Assembly (NCBI RefSeq): GCF_001411555.2
Contig: NC_049912.1
Coordinates: 2,993,001 to 3,057,000 of the forward strand
Direction of reading: 5' to 3'
Origin: Juglans regia
Lineage: Eukaryota; Streptophyta; Magnoliopsida; Fagales; Juglandaceae
DNA length: 64,000 bases
The translations under genes and the position numbers were made by a program. A model generated the notes under the pieces. That model made no database searches and was not told the DNA's origin. It saw nothing but the letters and a program-made list of their open reading frames with translations. The first letter of the stretch is position 1; each line of letters opens with the position of its first letter. Positions 33,229-45,426 of the stretch are shown in pieces.

Positions 33229-36200
33229 TCAAGAAAACGTTTGAGCTGATCTATTACCACCTATTCTTCTTAATGTTACACCAGAATTTACAGCAAAATG
33301 GTTAGCATAGCCAGATTGCTCCAAGTCCGTGTCTCTACAAGCACCACCACTACTACTACCAAACTGGCTGCTAGACTTTCTAAACTGCCTAGATGTGTTA
33401 GGATACAAAATAGCAGAGTTGCCATTCCCATCCAAATCCTCTCCCCAGTCGTTCCTTCGTCGGGATGCTAGCCTCGAAACATTTTTGTTCATTTCTGAAT
33501 CTGCATCTAAGTTACCATAGGAGGATGATGGAACTGATTCTGATGAAAGCCCGTAATGGTTGTAACAATTGGGTCCCATTTCACCAAATATATAATCAGA
33601 CAAGTCTCCTGTACTTGCCGAGTCCTTGGTGCTTGCAGTGCTGCAAGAACTCGCATCTGAGCTGCTGAATAGGGAAGAACTCTCACTCAATGAATCCACT
33701 GCTCGAATTCTTTGCATTGAATGAAATCTCCAATCATCTGGATGGAACGATTCATTATTATATCTTCCAAGCTTCTGCTGTGCGGCCACAGAATTAGACT
33801 GTGTCTTGGATGTAGTAAGGCTGGAAGGAACAGCTTCCAAGTTCCTTTTCTTTGACCGTCCACCATGAGACACCCCATTGTTCCTTGTGAAAGCCGGGGC
33901 TCGTGGAGAGTGCCTAGTAACATAAGATAGTATCATTTAGAAAAAAACTGTGTTTATTCCAAAACGTAACTCTATGATTCCGAATATGTAGGCTCAGTTA
34001 CACGGCAAAGGTACCTGGCATATAGGAGCATGTACGCCCCCTCCAGCAAGACCCTCTCCAATTCTACAGGTTCTACCTGCACATAAAATGCGTGCCGGCA
34101 AACAGCTCCAAAATCAGAGAACATAACTTAAGCCAAATATACTAGATAAGCAAGTAACGCTGGGTTTACTTATAAAAAGGATAAGCGAGTAACGCAAACT
34201 TCTATTTATCTGGCATTAGGACTACATATTTTCGTAACAATCCCACAAATACACCCCACCCAAGAGACTATTTCATAGGAAGTTCCATTATTCGTTGAAT
34301 AAACATAAGCAACGAAGGTTTTACTTCAGAACATAGTAATAAATTTGTCTTTTCATCTAAGATGCAAGAAGATTTTGGCCCTTGTAGAACCCGGCTTTCC
34401 AAGCCAGAAAGTAAAAAAAGGGTTTCTTTAATAAGGCTTAAAATAAACAACAGCTTACTTATTGTTTTTGGCAAGTAAGATAACAAAAAGAAAGGAAGGA
34501 AACGGAGTGTGTGTGTGTGTGTGTATATAAAAAGAAAAAAAAAAAGAAAGAGCAGGAAACCAACTTGATAATATTTGTGTAGCTTAAAAGTACACAAACA
34601 ACTTACTGTGCTATCATCTATCCTGAACCACTCCCCATTATTCTTCACATAACACACGTAGTGACCAGAAAATGCAGCATTCATGATATCCAAATGAACC
34701 ACCACTGCATAGAGACTGTATAAAGAAGGTTTTTCATTCGTTCCATTTATATACGGGGCCATGTCGAGAACCTCAGGAAACCGAATGGATTTGCTTAGCT
34801 TCTCGAGGTTACCAGACTGCAAGGGATTGAAGAAAAAGCATTAGGATTTGTTTTTGAAGGATGAAGCACACAATGACAAATCAATAATAACAAACTTACC
34901 CGAAATCGCTTCAACACAATCGTCAAAATATTTGGCAACTCCAATATTGTCAACTTCTTTTTTGCCTTCTCATAACACTTGCACCTAGATAAAAACAAGT
35001 ACAAAGAAGTGTGCAATGAAAATTAAAAAAATAATAATACCCAGAAAAAAGCTACGCAAATCTCAACCAAAAATAAAAAGATGGCTCGAATCACCAACAC
35101 AACTCAAAGCTTCATTCTTTACAACTCCTAATAAAAAGTCAAAAGTTTAGAATACATGAGAATGCAGAAACAGTAAACAGTGAGTTTCACTAAGTGTAGT
35201 TATTGGTCTTGAATTCAAAAAGTGCTAAGATGTTCTTGCAGTGCAATTAAGAAAAATTAAATTTAAAAAAAAAAACACTCAAAAAGTTCTGGTAAAATGT
35301 CCATTATCAATATTCAACCAGCATCCGTATAACAGTGCCTCATCCAAGCTATATTACTGATTCACAATACAAATCCTACTCAAAAGTCAAACCAATCTTT
35401 AACACCTGTGCACAAGCTGAAAGTAGAAAGTGAGGTGGACAAGATGAATGAACACAACCTATAAAAGCTTAAAACTTACCTTAGTAACTCAAACAAAAAT
35501 ATTGGACACAAAAACAAAATTACGTGTCTAACTATCTCAAACAAAAAAATAAATAAAAAGTAAACTTCCTTGCACCAAAAACTTCAACCGTAATTGAGGA
35601 AGCAATAAAAAAATAATACAGAAAAAGGGGGGTTCAAAACCAAAATAGCAGACCACAACGATGATTTGGACGTGTAGATAAGATCTAACAAGGCAATACA
35701 GATTTTCCTTGTTACAAGAGAAATGACTGTACTTAGTATTGTGTTAAAGAATACTTGGAACTGAGTATTGTGTTAAAAGAATAATCAGTATAGAAGATAT
35801 ACTTAGCAGAAGGCAATACTGAAGTTGTCTTGTTTAAAAGAAAAATGAGTTTACTGAGCATATGTTACAAATGCGCAAATGAGTCCAACCTGTTGCAATA
35901 GTACTTGTTATCTCGGTCCAACATCTCAGTAGCTGTAAATTGTGCGAGAGCCTCTTCAAGAGTTCCAATGTCCCCATCTATCTCAACAGTAAGATCCATC
36001 ATCTGCTCACACCGGACAGATTTGCCAAGGCACTTCATGCATTTTATCTGAAAACACCAATCATGGCAGTCCAAAACAGATAATTATTACCAACACAGAA
36101 AGTAAAGTTGGTGATGGAAGTCTTCTTTCATTTCTTGGCGGCGAAAAAACTTGTCCTTTAGCAAGAGAAAAAACAATTACTTAAGTATCATCAAAATAAA

Positions 36201-39200
36201 GAACAACCTTAGAACGAAGGTAACCCCCAAAAGTCAGGCCTACTAGAGTTGTTTCTTCTGCCATTGGACCCATACTCCCAGCTTCCTTGAGGCAAACAGA
36301 TTGCATTGTATCGACAGCATACCTGCCATCTTACTAACTGATCATGTGATACACATGAGGGGCAGAAAAGGAAAGAAGATAAAAACTTGGATGAAAATTC
36401 ACAAGTCCAACAGGTCAAGTCTTTCAGATAGCTCACCTCAAAAATTCATGGGCATCTTCTTCCCTCCCATGACCAAGATTACTTCCAGTTTTAGATAGTA
36501 CCCCAATGGGAGACAAAGGAGAATAGCCTTCCTTTGCCTTCTGAATTAGACATTCAAACTCACAGATAAAACACCACCCCTTCTTTCGGCCTGGGACAAA
36601 TGACAAACATTGTAAAATGAAGCCATCAAGCACACCATACAAATAATTGAGCAAGACATAATTCCACAGGAATCGTGAAAAGAAACTTGCATGATTTAGA
36701 ATGATGCCCATGAAGAAGATACGTAGTAAGAGGCTGAGTAAATGCCAGGCACTGGAGCACAGCATTAGCATAACAGCTGCAGAAATTCAAATGAACAGTT
36801 CATTATACTAGCAAAAATAAATTGGACAAAAATACGCATTCAAACTAAAAAAGATTTTGTGGGAGAGAGAAGGCAAGGATGTTTCAGTGTTCATATCACA
36901 TGATAAATAAAGTAGAAATCAGAGCATCAAATTCCAGCAATGAGATGTCGTATACCAATAACTACTGACAGAAGTGAGTGACTTTATGCCCAACCTCATA
37001 AAAAGACATAGCCTCTCAACCTTGTTTTACTCGAGTATCAGTAAATAACAGCACGGCAGCTTACAATTTAGCATTCGTCAATATTATATCATATTCATTA
37101 TGTCAGAAGCTGAAATAAATCTTAATACCTGTTCCCACAATTGGTAAGGCCAAATGGACACAGTTCCACCTTATCATAACAGTAAAGTTTCACGAACAGT
37201 TCGTATGGAAAGACTATCTGTCAAAACAGAAGCAAGTTTTGGGAACAAGAATTAATACCAAGATCATTACAAAGAGAATAATGAAGTTATAAACTATAAA
37301 TCTTGTCAAAGACCTTGCAATTGTACTTCCCAGCAATATCATTCCCAAGACCTGAGAGCTTGTGCTTTGACTCTTTTGAAGCCCTAAACTGCTGTACAAC
37401 TTTCTGCACTGAAATTTTCAAGCCATTACGAACATCTTGTGGCAAGCTTGGGGGGCTACCAACTTTCACAGGAAAGACATGACAATCATCAAGTTTTCCC
37501 GACTTGGAATTGGAAAGCAGATGCCTTCCAAGGGCTGAAGATGGATGATCGCCAGATGCTTTAGAAGACAGAGAACTGACTTCTTTACACTTAAATAACT
37601 TGGCATCTTCTGTCCCATCATCACCTACAGAATCTGATCCCAAACAGCTCAAGGATGGTGGGCACCTAAGCTTTGAGGCATCTGCAACTGACTTTCCGGC
37701 TAAAGCAGATCCTCTGGGGAGCTTGATATTGCTCAGATTTTTTGGCTTCGTATCATTGGTTACAAGTGGCTTGGGCTTAGAGAATTGTGATTTAAAGTCA
37801 ACTTTTTCATCAATACGACCAGATTTCATGTTAGTTGATTTACTTGCCCGAGATTTACCATCAACAAAATTTATCTTATTAATAGACTCTGTGGGAAGCA
37901 ATGTAGTTAGCTCCATTTCATTAAAGCTAGACTTTGTAGTAAGCATATCAGGGGCAACATCATCAGAAAGGAGTTTCTCTGATCTGTCAATTGTGCCAGA
38001 CCTAATTGACTGATTGGAAGAATTATCATCATATGATTCATTTCCAACACGAGATAGGGAGAAACCTGCAGATGATGAGGCACAAGAAGATGCAAAACCA
38101 ATATGTAGTCCTTTGGTATCTGCACAAAGACAGATGACATTATCATCAGTGAAGATTTAGAAAAAAAAGTTCAGATTATCCTACTACCCCAAAATTATTA
38201 CCATATAATTCAGACTGTTTTGCCGGCATTGCGTTCTCACCGAAGTCACTTCTATCTTGAAACTCCATGGTACCAATTTGACGACAACATTCATCTCTAT
38301 GACCATGTCTCCAGTGCATGATCTGGCACTTGCCAGAACTAAAATTTAAAAAAGGAAAAAAAAAAAAAAAAACATAGTCAATAACGTTATACCTACCCAC
38401 CCCCCACCCCCATAACACGGGAATGTACTTTTTTGTAGAAAAAACTAAAAAGTATAAATTTAAGTAAAATGTTCTTCGTATAGGAATTTAACAGAGATAA
38501 TCGCCTCAGTTTCAACATCTAATCAATAAGTTTCAGAGTAAGCAATATAATGCTAACAAATCTCAGAAGAATAGAGATCCACAGAGCAGGTTAGATTGCA
38601 TTGAATGATCCATGCTAACTGCCACAACATTTCTATGATTGAATCAAAGAAAATTTTTCAATATATATAATGGTCATATGTGTATTTGGGCATGTACGTG
38701 CCTGACAAGTCAAAAAGGGTACCATTAAATATAGACCACTTACCAGAAAACCAATCCCCCCCCCCCGAGAAAAAAAAAAAAAAAGGTGTAAATATATTTT
38801 TCCCCAGATAAACTATCGCCTTATTTTCACTTAAACCCATAAACTTTGATTTGGAACAACTTAAACCCCATTTTGAAGTTTTGGTGTCAGTTACCCTCCC
38901 CCCACCTTCCACACCCATTACTTTATTAAAGGGTAAATTTGGGAGGTTTTAAATTTGAGTTTGATTTTTTTAATTTTATGGGTGGCTTTAAAGAAGTGCA
39001 GAGAGTTGTTTAGAGCCTAGAATTAAAGAGTAACACGGCCCAATCCATGTATTATGAGGTTAACCCAAAAAAAATTCAAGAATAGTTAGATGAGTGGGAG
39101 CAACTACAAGGTAAAGATGCTGAATAGGAACTTATGAAAGAAAAATGTGTAGGAACAAAGGGGGGGAAACCAGGCTAAAATATGCCTCCTTCGTTTCAGA

Positions 39201-40197
39201 GCCCGCTCAAAATTCCTGCTTTTGGTCCCCTTTTCAGATGATTGGTGAATCACTATATCATCATTTTCCAAATTTTCTACTTGTTAATTTCACTTGATTC
39301 ATATGTGTCTATATTTCTAAGTCCACGCAATAGAATTGGCTTATTTTTAAAGGCCTTTAATTAATTGTTAACCGGTGCTATCCTAATAATGGCCAACCTC
39401 TACAATTTAATATGAATATTCCTAGGCTATTAGAGTCTATTAGGTTGAAACAATGTTGAAGAACAAAATGTCCATCTGAAAGGTCAAACCAATGGAAATG
39501 TTTTTCCCAAGCAAGTAAGAGACGGAAATGAGTGATCGAAGGTCCTAAGTGTAATCCAATCACAGCCAGAGAAAGAAAGCACGTCCGCCTATCAACTTTA
39601 CATAGTAAATCTTCCCTCACTCCAAATAAAGAAACTATTGGTCAAATAATACAGGAGGTCAGATTCTGACGTTAGTAACGAAATTTTCAAATCAAATCAC
39701 ACCCCCTAGGTAACAAATTGGAAGCATTGTGACTTCTGGACACTTGCTACAAACAAACATAAAAATTCAATGTATGGATTCTATAGCCCCAAGAAACCAA
39801 TTCAATGAACCACTTCAAGGTTCAACAAAATACACAAGTAAAGAAGTAACGGTATAATGACTAGAATTTAGTTTAATATGACCGAAAAAAATAACTTGAA
39901 CAGGAAATATTTTGAAAGTACGAACCAGTATCTAACTGTTTTGCACCGAGAGCACCGCATAGTGGTGTCGCTATAGCAGACCGCACACTGGTAGAGACGC
40001 AACACCGGCATGGAAGTGTACTCAACGGTGGCTTCGACCTCGGCCAGGGCAGCCTCCTCGGAGGCCATAGCAACCAGCCTCATGATCTCCTCCTTCTTCG
40101 CCGCCGCATTCTTCGACTTGTGACGAATAACGAGGCAAACAAAACAAATCAGTGCGAAGAGGACGGTCTGAAACCCTAAGATTCCGGGAACCAGCAT
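33229..40197 (-). CDS. UBP16: Ubiquitin-specific protease with MYND zinc finger (UBP15/16-like), 12 exons
   Basis: Exons (minus): 40197-39926, 38338-38202, 38119-37314, 37217-37129, 36776-36691, 36590-36437, 36322-36208, 36047-35890, 34984-34900, 34816-34607, 34076-34015, 33913-33229. They join into 952 residues with no stop. An N-terminal membrane segment (about 5-24) is followed by a MYND finger (C71, C74, C82, C85, C91, C95, H104, C108), then a Ser/Lys-rich linker in the long exon 3. The USP core has the Cys box GLTNCGNSCYANAVLQCL (nucleophile C436), EEDAHEFLR, zinc ribbon CMKC and CNRC, the His box SGHYVCYV (H686) and IDDS (D701/D702). A Ser-rich 227-residue tail follows AYMLLYAR. It removes ubiquitin from proteins; the MYND-bearing plant UBP15-19 group is linked to growth and stress control. 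All introns are GT-AG except the fifth, which is GC-AG (36690-36591). Naming UBP16 rather than UBP15 rests on general resemblance. Confidence 0.92.
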
Positions 40198-40852
40198 TGG
40201 CTTTAACCAGCGCCGAGGATCAATCCAGAACAGAGAAACCCTAAGATCGAGAGTTTGCTATACATAGATTTAGTGGTGGTGCCGGCAGCGGTGGTGTGGC
40301 TCGGGTAAACGGAGTGGTGCGTGGAGGACAAAAACGGAATTTGAGGTTACGGAGGTGGTCGTGACGATAAGCAGCTGCTGGATGATATTGGTAGAGATTT
40401 CGGACAAAAACGGTCGGGAAGAGAGAGAGAGAGAGAGAGAGAGGGAATGGGGAATGAAATGCCGTTTTGTCGTGTCATTCACTCTCTCTTGTCTTTTTGG
40501 TTAGGTGGTCTGTACTGTGTGCACATGCAGAAGAGGCATGTCTTTGATCTTTTGTCTGTCTCCTCATTCATCTCTCGATTATTAATGCCCGTTTTTCCCT
40601 GCGACTTGGGTTCTGTGCACAATTGCCAATGTTTTCTTTTTCTTTTTCTGAGCGTCGAGTCATCAGACGCCATTTTAATTTGAATGAGTTCACACTTGAC
40701 GAGTTTTCGGGTCGCATATCGAGATAGTAAAATTCTATATATCGTATTATTATTTTATTTTTATTTATTAAGTATGTTGTATTATATTTATTATTATTAA
40801 TTATTTTTTTATTATCTAATAGTAATAAATATGTCACATACTACTTAATAGT

Positions 40853-41046
40853 TTAGATTGATTGAGATGATTTGTGAATAATAGAATAAAAATTAAATTA
40901 TTTATTATATTTTGTGTGAAAATTTAAGAAAATTATTTTAAAATTTGAAAAAGTTGAATTATTTATTATATTTTGTGTAAAAATTTAAAAAAGTTATAAT
41001 TATAAGATGAGATGAGTTGAGATGGATTACGAATACAAACGAGGCC
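40853..41046. repeat. AT-rich CGTTTGGAT-type MITE, reverse copy
   Basis: Contains TTATTATATTTTGTGTGAAA, then a second near-identical TTATTATATTTTGTGTAAAA block, AAGATGAGATGAGTTGAG, and the end ATACAAACGAGGCC. The doubled inner block suggests internal duplication or two overlapping insertions. Confidence 0.65.
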
Positions 41047-41100
41047 GAGTGGTCAAAATAAAATAAGAGTATAGTATATAGTATTACTCATTAAAATAAG

Positions 41101-41282
41101 GGTTAGTTTAGATAATTGATGACATGAGATAGTTTTGAATGAATTGAATAAAATATTATTTATTATTATTATTTTAAAATTTTTAAAATTGAATTGTTTA
41201 TTATATTTTATATAAAAATTTATAAAAATTATAATAATAAAATGAGATGAAGTGAAATAATTTTTGTATCTAAACGAGCCTC
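41101..41282. repeat. AT-rich CGTTTGGAT-type MITE, reverse copy
   Basis: Family interior (GAATTGAATAAAATATTATT, TGTTTATTATATTTTATA, AAAATGAGATGAAGTG) with the end TATCTAAACGAGCCTC. It lies 55 bp from the preceding copy, same orientation. Confidence 0.65.
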
Positions 41283-41581
41283 AATACCATGTAAAAATTC
41301 TAAACATGCAACTTATAAGTATGGTATAAGAACAACAATAAATCGACAATTTTTATGGGTGGGTATCGTCGATGAATACAACATTTTCCTTTTTTAATAT
41401 AAAAAACTTGTTAATCGTATGAAGAGATATGTATGTATGTCAATATTAAATATAGATTTAATTGTAAAATCATAATCTAAGTTTATGCACTTGTAGGCTT
41501 TCGTATAATTAAATACTTTCGTCAATCTTTCGTTAGAAAATTTATACAAGTCATGTATCAGTCTTTCTTTGATTAACTAAA

Positions 41582-41752
41582 GCCTCGTTTACTTTTAGAA
41601 ATGAGATAAGTTGAGATTAAAATTAAAAAGTTGAATAAAATATTGTTAGAATATATTTTTTAATATTATTTTTATTTTAAGATTTAAAAAAATTGAATTA
41701 TTTATTTTATTTTGTGTGAGAATTTAAATAAATTGTAATGATGAGATAAAAG
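41582..41752. repeat. AT-rich CGTTTGGAT-type MITE copy
   Basis: Begins GCCTCGTTTACTTTTAG, then GATAAGTTGAGATT, TTATTTTGTGTGAGAATT and TAATGATGAGAT. The right end is eroded. Confidence 0.6.
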
Positions 41753-42648
41753 ATTTTCAAAGTTAAAATTTTAGATTTTAATTTTGAAAGCAAATCAGAT
41801 CTAACTCATGTCATTAATATTCACGTCAACTAATTAAAGGCTGACACGTGCAATAGAGTATGTTATCTGGAAACCTTTAACTTTCTATCGGAAGAGTACC
41901 AGAGATATCTAATTTTGAATTTTCTTAAGTTTGGATATCAATTTTAAAAAAATTTAAAAATTGAAACCTTCAAAATGTGAAAATTCATGTAGTGGTTTTT
42001 CAATTAGCCCATAAATATAATAAGATCCATGTGTTATGTTTTTCCGTCTTTAAATGGTAAAAAATCATAAGAAATCCTAATTCAAAAATAGATGCAACAC
42101 TTATCGAGTATGGAAACTATTAGAGCCACTGATATCTGGTCCTGAGAGTTCCCGCCGATAAATATAAAATACATTTTTTAATTTTGTTTACTTTTTTTCA
42201 AGTATTTTTAAAATCATTTTAAATATTTTTTAAAAAAATACAAATTTATTAAAAAATACTTTCTTAACTATTAAATAAAAAATAAAAGTCAATTTGTTAT
42301 AAACTCTCGGGACAATTTGTCGGTGGCTTACGCATTTTCCATTGAGTATTTATGTTGTTTGATGAGTTTATTTCAAAAATTATAAATATTGTAAAATCTA
42401 TTTGTTTCATCTAATTACTCTCATTCATATTAAATCTTAAAATTTAAATACAAACTCTGAAAATGAGAAATATTTTCCTTTTATCCTGAATTCTATACTA
42501 TCATCCCAATCACTCTAGATGACGTGTCGTGTCATCTTTATAATAGTTTTTAATCTAAATTATTGACGTAAAAGTAAATTTAAAATGTGCCCGATATGGT
42601 ACAAGGATGATAAAATAGGAATAGAAAGTAGCTTTTTCCTCTTAAAAA

Positions 42649-42780
42649 AAAATTTAGAGTTGTTTGAATAGTAAAATGAGATAAAATAATTTTAAATAAA
42701 AATAAAAAAAATTAAATAAAATATTATTTTTTAATATTATTATTATTTTAAAATTTTAAAAAATTAAATTATTTATTATA
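42649..42780. repeat. AT-rich CGTTTGGAT-type MITE, truncated
   Basis: Starts TTTAGAGTTGTTTGAATAG and carries AATAAAATATTATTTTTTAA and AAATTATTTATTATA, then breaks abruptly into unrelated sequence at 42781 (ACCGATTTTAAATCC). Confidence 0.55.
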
Positions 42781-42911
42781 ACCGATTTTAAATCCGTTTG
42801 ATGGTATTCAAAATAATGAATTGGTGCAGTCCTTAGAAATGAGATGGATAACGTGATGATGACAATGAATAAACTTGAGAATGAGGTAAATATGATTAGG
42901 ATATTGAAGCT

Positions 42912-42935
42912 TCTGACAACTGATCAGTTGTCAGA
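42912..42935. repeat. 24-bp perfect palindrome
   Basis: TCTGACAACTGA followed immediately by its exact reverse complement, centred on TGATCA. It lies in a short non-AT-rich island (42781-42980) joined to the truncated MITE. Confidence 0.9.
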
Positions 42936-43215
42936 GTACAACGAAATCATTATTGAATGTCTTGATTTCGGTGAGATTAGAGTCTTGCATGTTATCATGT
43001 TTTGTTGTGTTTTATGTTAGCTATTATTATTTATTTATTATTTTTTTTATATTTGATTTTTTTTAATTTTTTAATTTTATTTAATAATTAAGGAAGTATG
43101 TATTAGTAAATATATTTTTTTTTAATTTTTTCTTAATGATTAAAGATGTTAAAAAAATACTTAAAATAAAATAATAAAAAAATAAAAATATTTAAAATAT
43201 CTTTTGATAATAGAT

Positions 43216-43249
43216 GGGTAGTAATAGGGTAGTAAGCCTATTACTACCC
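43216..43249. repeat. Hairpin with 13-bp perfect stem
   Basis: GGGTAGTAATAGG and its exact reverse complement CCTATTACTACCC, separated by an 8-nt loop. Confidence 0.85.
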
Positions 43250-43327
43250 TTTGTAGTAACTCATAAGTTTATAACATGTAACGGTTGAGTCCATGAAATA
43301 CATATAACTTAGAGATCTTATTTATAA

Positions 43328-43545
43328 GAGAAGTGTTATATACATAAAAATATTATATAAAAATAAATTTATAAATTGACATGATTTTATATAATCTGTT
43401 AAATCTATTTTATAAAAAAAATATATTAACAAATTGATGTAACTTGATAATTTGACGTACCGCATCAAGTCATATCAGTTTATAAATTTATTTTATATAT
43501 TAATACGTGGGAATCATATATAAAATATAGATATATATTATCATA
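43328..43545. repeat. Foldback MITE
   Basis: The left arm AAAATAAATTTATAAATTG followed by ACATGATTTTATATAATC pairs with the reverse complement of the right arm, AAAATAAATTTATAAACTG followed by ATATGACTTGATGC. The interior is AT-rich and non-coding. It starts AAGTGTTATATACATAAA. Confidence 0.6.
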
Positions 43546-43836
43546 TTATGTATATTATATTTTTAATTTATGCATACATATAATATATGATTATTATGAT
43601 TAAATATCAACTAATTATCTAATAATTATTATTTTACAATTTCTCTAATTTTTTAATTATTATATTTTATTCAAAAATTAAAAATTACAACAACTGAAGC
43701 CGACAACTAATTTTTGAGTCAAGCTCGACCTTGAGCTGATAGTTAAGTTCACGCTCAAATAAAGATTATATAAAAAAAATCCAAAATTATGTATTTACTA
43801 TAACAAAAAAGTAGGCAACACTACAGAACATCAAGC

Positions 43837-43918
43837 GTCGCTTTGGCCGAGTGGTTAAGGCGTGTGCCTGCTAAGTACATGGGGTTTCCCCGCGAGAGTT
43901 CGAATCTCTCAGGCGACG
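43837..43918 (+). tRNA. tRNA-Ser (anticodon GCU)
   Basis: 82-nt class II tRNA. The acceptor GTCGCTT pairs with AGGCGAC (one G-T), discriminator G. The D arm and A box are TGGCCGAGTGG; the anticodon loop CTGCTAA has GCT at 43870-43872. A long variable arm (GGGGTTTCCCC) is typical of tRNA-Ser. The T arm and B box are GAGTTCGAATCTC. No CCA is encoded, as in nuclear plant genes. T4 and T5 runs (about 43938 and 43946) can terminate RNA polymerase III. Confidence 0.96.
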
Positions 43919-45426
43919 AAATTAAAGACTAACAGGTCTTTTGTCTTTTTCTTGTCACACTTTCAATGTTGGAGCTCGCTATTGTGTCGACTAGTCAGTC
44001 AACTCACCATTTCCAAAGTTAATATATTAACTAATTAAAGTAATGATACATATATTTACATTTTTATTTATTTTATTATTATTTTTTTAATTTTTAATTT
44101 TATAATTTTTAACATATCAATAACTGACCACTGCCGAGCACTCCACACAACACCGATTGAAGCCTTGTTCTAAATATTCGAATTGCTGGAACTTGATTCA
44201 CAGACATACAAAACACGACTTTAACAATCATTATTATTATCGTCGTCATCAATTAGTCAGTCAACATAACAAGTCGCAATTAAGATAAGCATTAATCCAT
44301 AAAATCATTTATAAAATTAATATTATTTATATATATATATAATTGTATAAAGATAGTAAAAATGAGTATAGGTTTATTATTACTCACATGTATATACATC
44401 TTCCTCTTTTATTCTCTATTAGACACGTTTAACATAAACCACCATGCATGTGAGGGTCACAAACTGCGTCGATGACTAAAATATGCAACAAAATGGGATT
44501 TCAGATTCATCACTCCCTCAATCTCCACAACAAACTTGCGCGTTAATCTAAAAATTTCTATCTTTGCAGTCTAGCATCATTAATCTAATCAAAACGCGTT
44601 CCTGTCTCACACACATATTGACATCCCAAAAAACACGTGACAGTTCAATACGGTGAGTTCATCAAACGGTGCCTACAGTTGAACAAACTGTCATGAATTG
44701 AAAACACAGAAAGAAACAGGTACAAATTAGTCGGCCACTAGGCCTGGACTAACCTAGTCATCAAGTTGATTGGTTCGTGGCAAGCCCAAAGCCATCTTTG
44801 GCGACTTCAAATGTCAAAAGCCTATAAAAAGCTCTAGAAAGAAGAAACGCTGCGACTCGAGCTGGAGCTTTGAGACCTTGGATTTCAATACTTCCAATAT
44901 CAGACATACCAAATCAATCCTAAAGTCAAAAAATAAAAAAACTTGAAGAAGAAAATTCTCTTAGACTTGGTAGTTTGGACACCGCTACCGTGTAAGTAAG
45001 TTGACCGTTCTTGTTTCGTGATGTTCGCGTGAAATAACCTTCATTTCCACCACCCTTCCTGTACTTTTTCTTTGTATAAATTCTCTTGCCCGCACTGTCT
45101 TCCCCAAACACATCCGTTGTTTTCGTTTCCTCACCCAGAAAACAACCTTTTTCTCTGACAGCTTATGTCTCAGAGGCTCAACGTTCCTCACTCTTCCTCC
45201 ATAGCCTTCTCCCTCTCCATTCCCATCCTGGTTTCAAGTGAGATGAACCCCAGCTCCAACTGGTGTTTTAATTTTCATTAATTGAAAGCTTTTTACTTCC
45301 AGTTCCCACCTGATTAATTCTTTGGATATTCTAAACCCATTGCTTCATTCTTTCAAATCATAGCAAAGTTCCTTCTGTTTGTTTCCCGAGGGTGAGAACA
45401 AACAGAAAGGTTTAGCTGATTTCAAG
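43919..45426. other. Intergenic, upstream of the mitochondrial carrier gene
   Basis: No gene recognised. Candidate TATA boxes for the carrier gene are CCTATAAAAA (44821-44830, about 600 bp upstream of the ATG) and TGTATAAATT (about 45073, about 350 bp upstream). Minus-strand open frames around 44926-45191 lack domains. Confidence 0.5.

Larger units (their letters stand above)
40198..43836. other. Intergenic region rich in MITEs
   Basis: 40198-40445 is the probable 5' leader/promoter of the ubiquitin protease gene (CT-rich on its strand, GA run 40420-40442). Beyond it is very AT-rich DNA with four copies of the CGTTTGGAT MITE family, one foldback element, a 24-bp palindrome and a 13-bp-stem hairpin. 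No gene supported. Confidence 0.65.
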
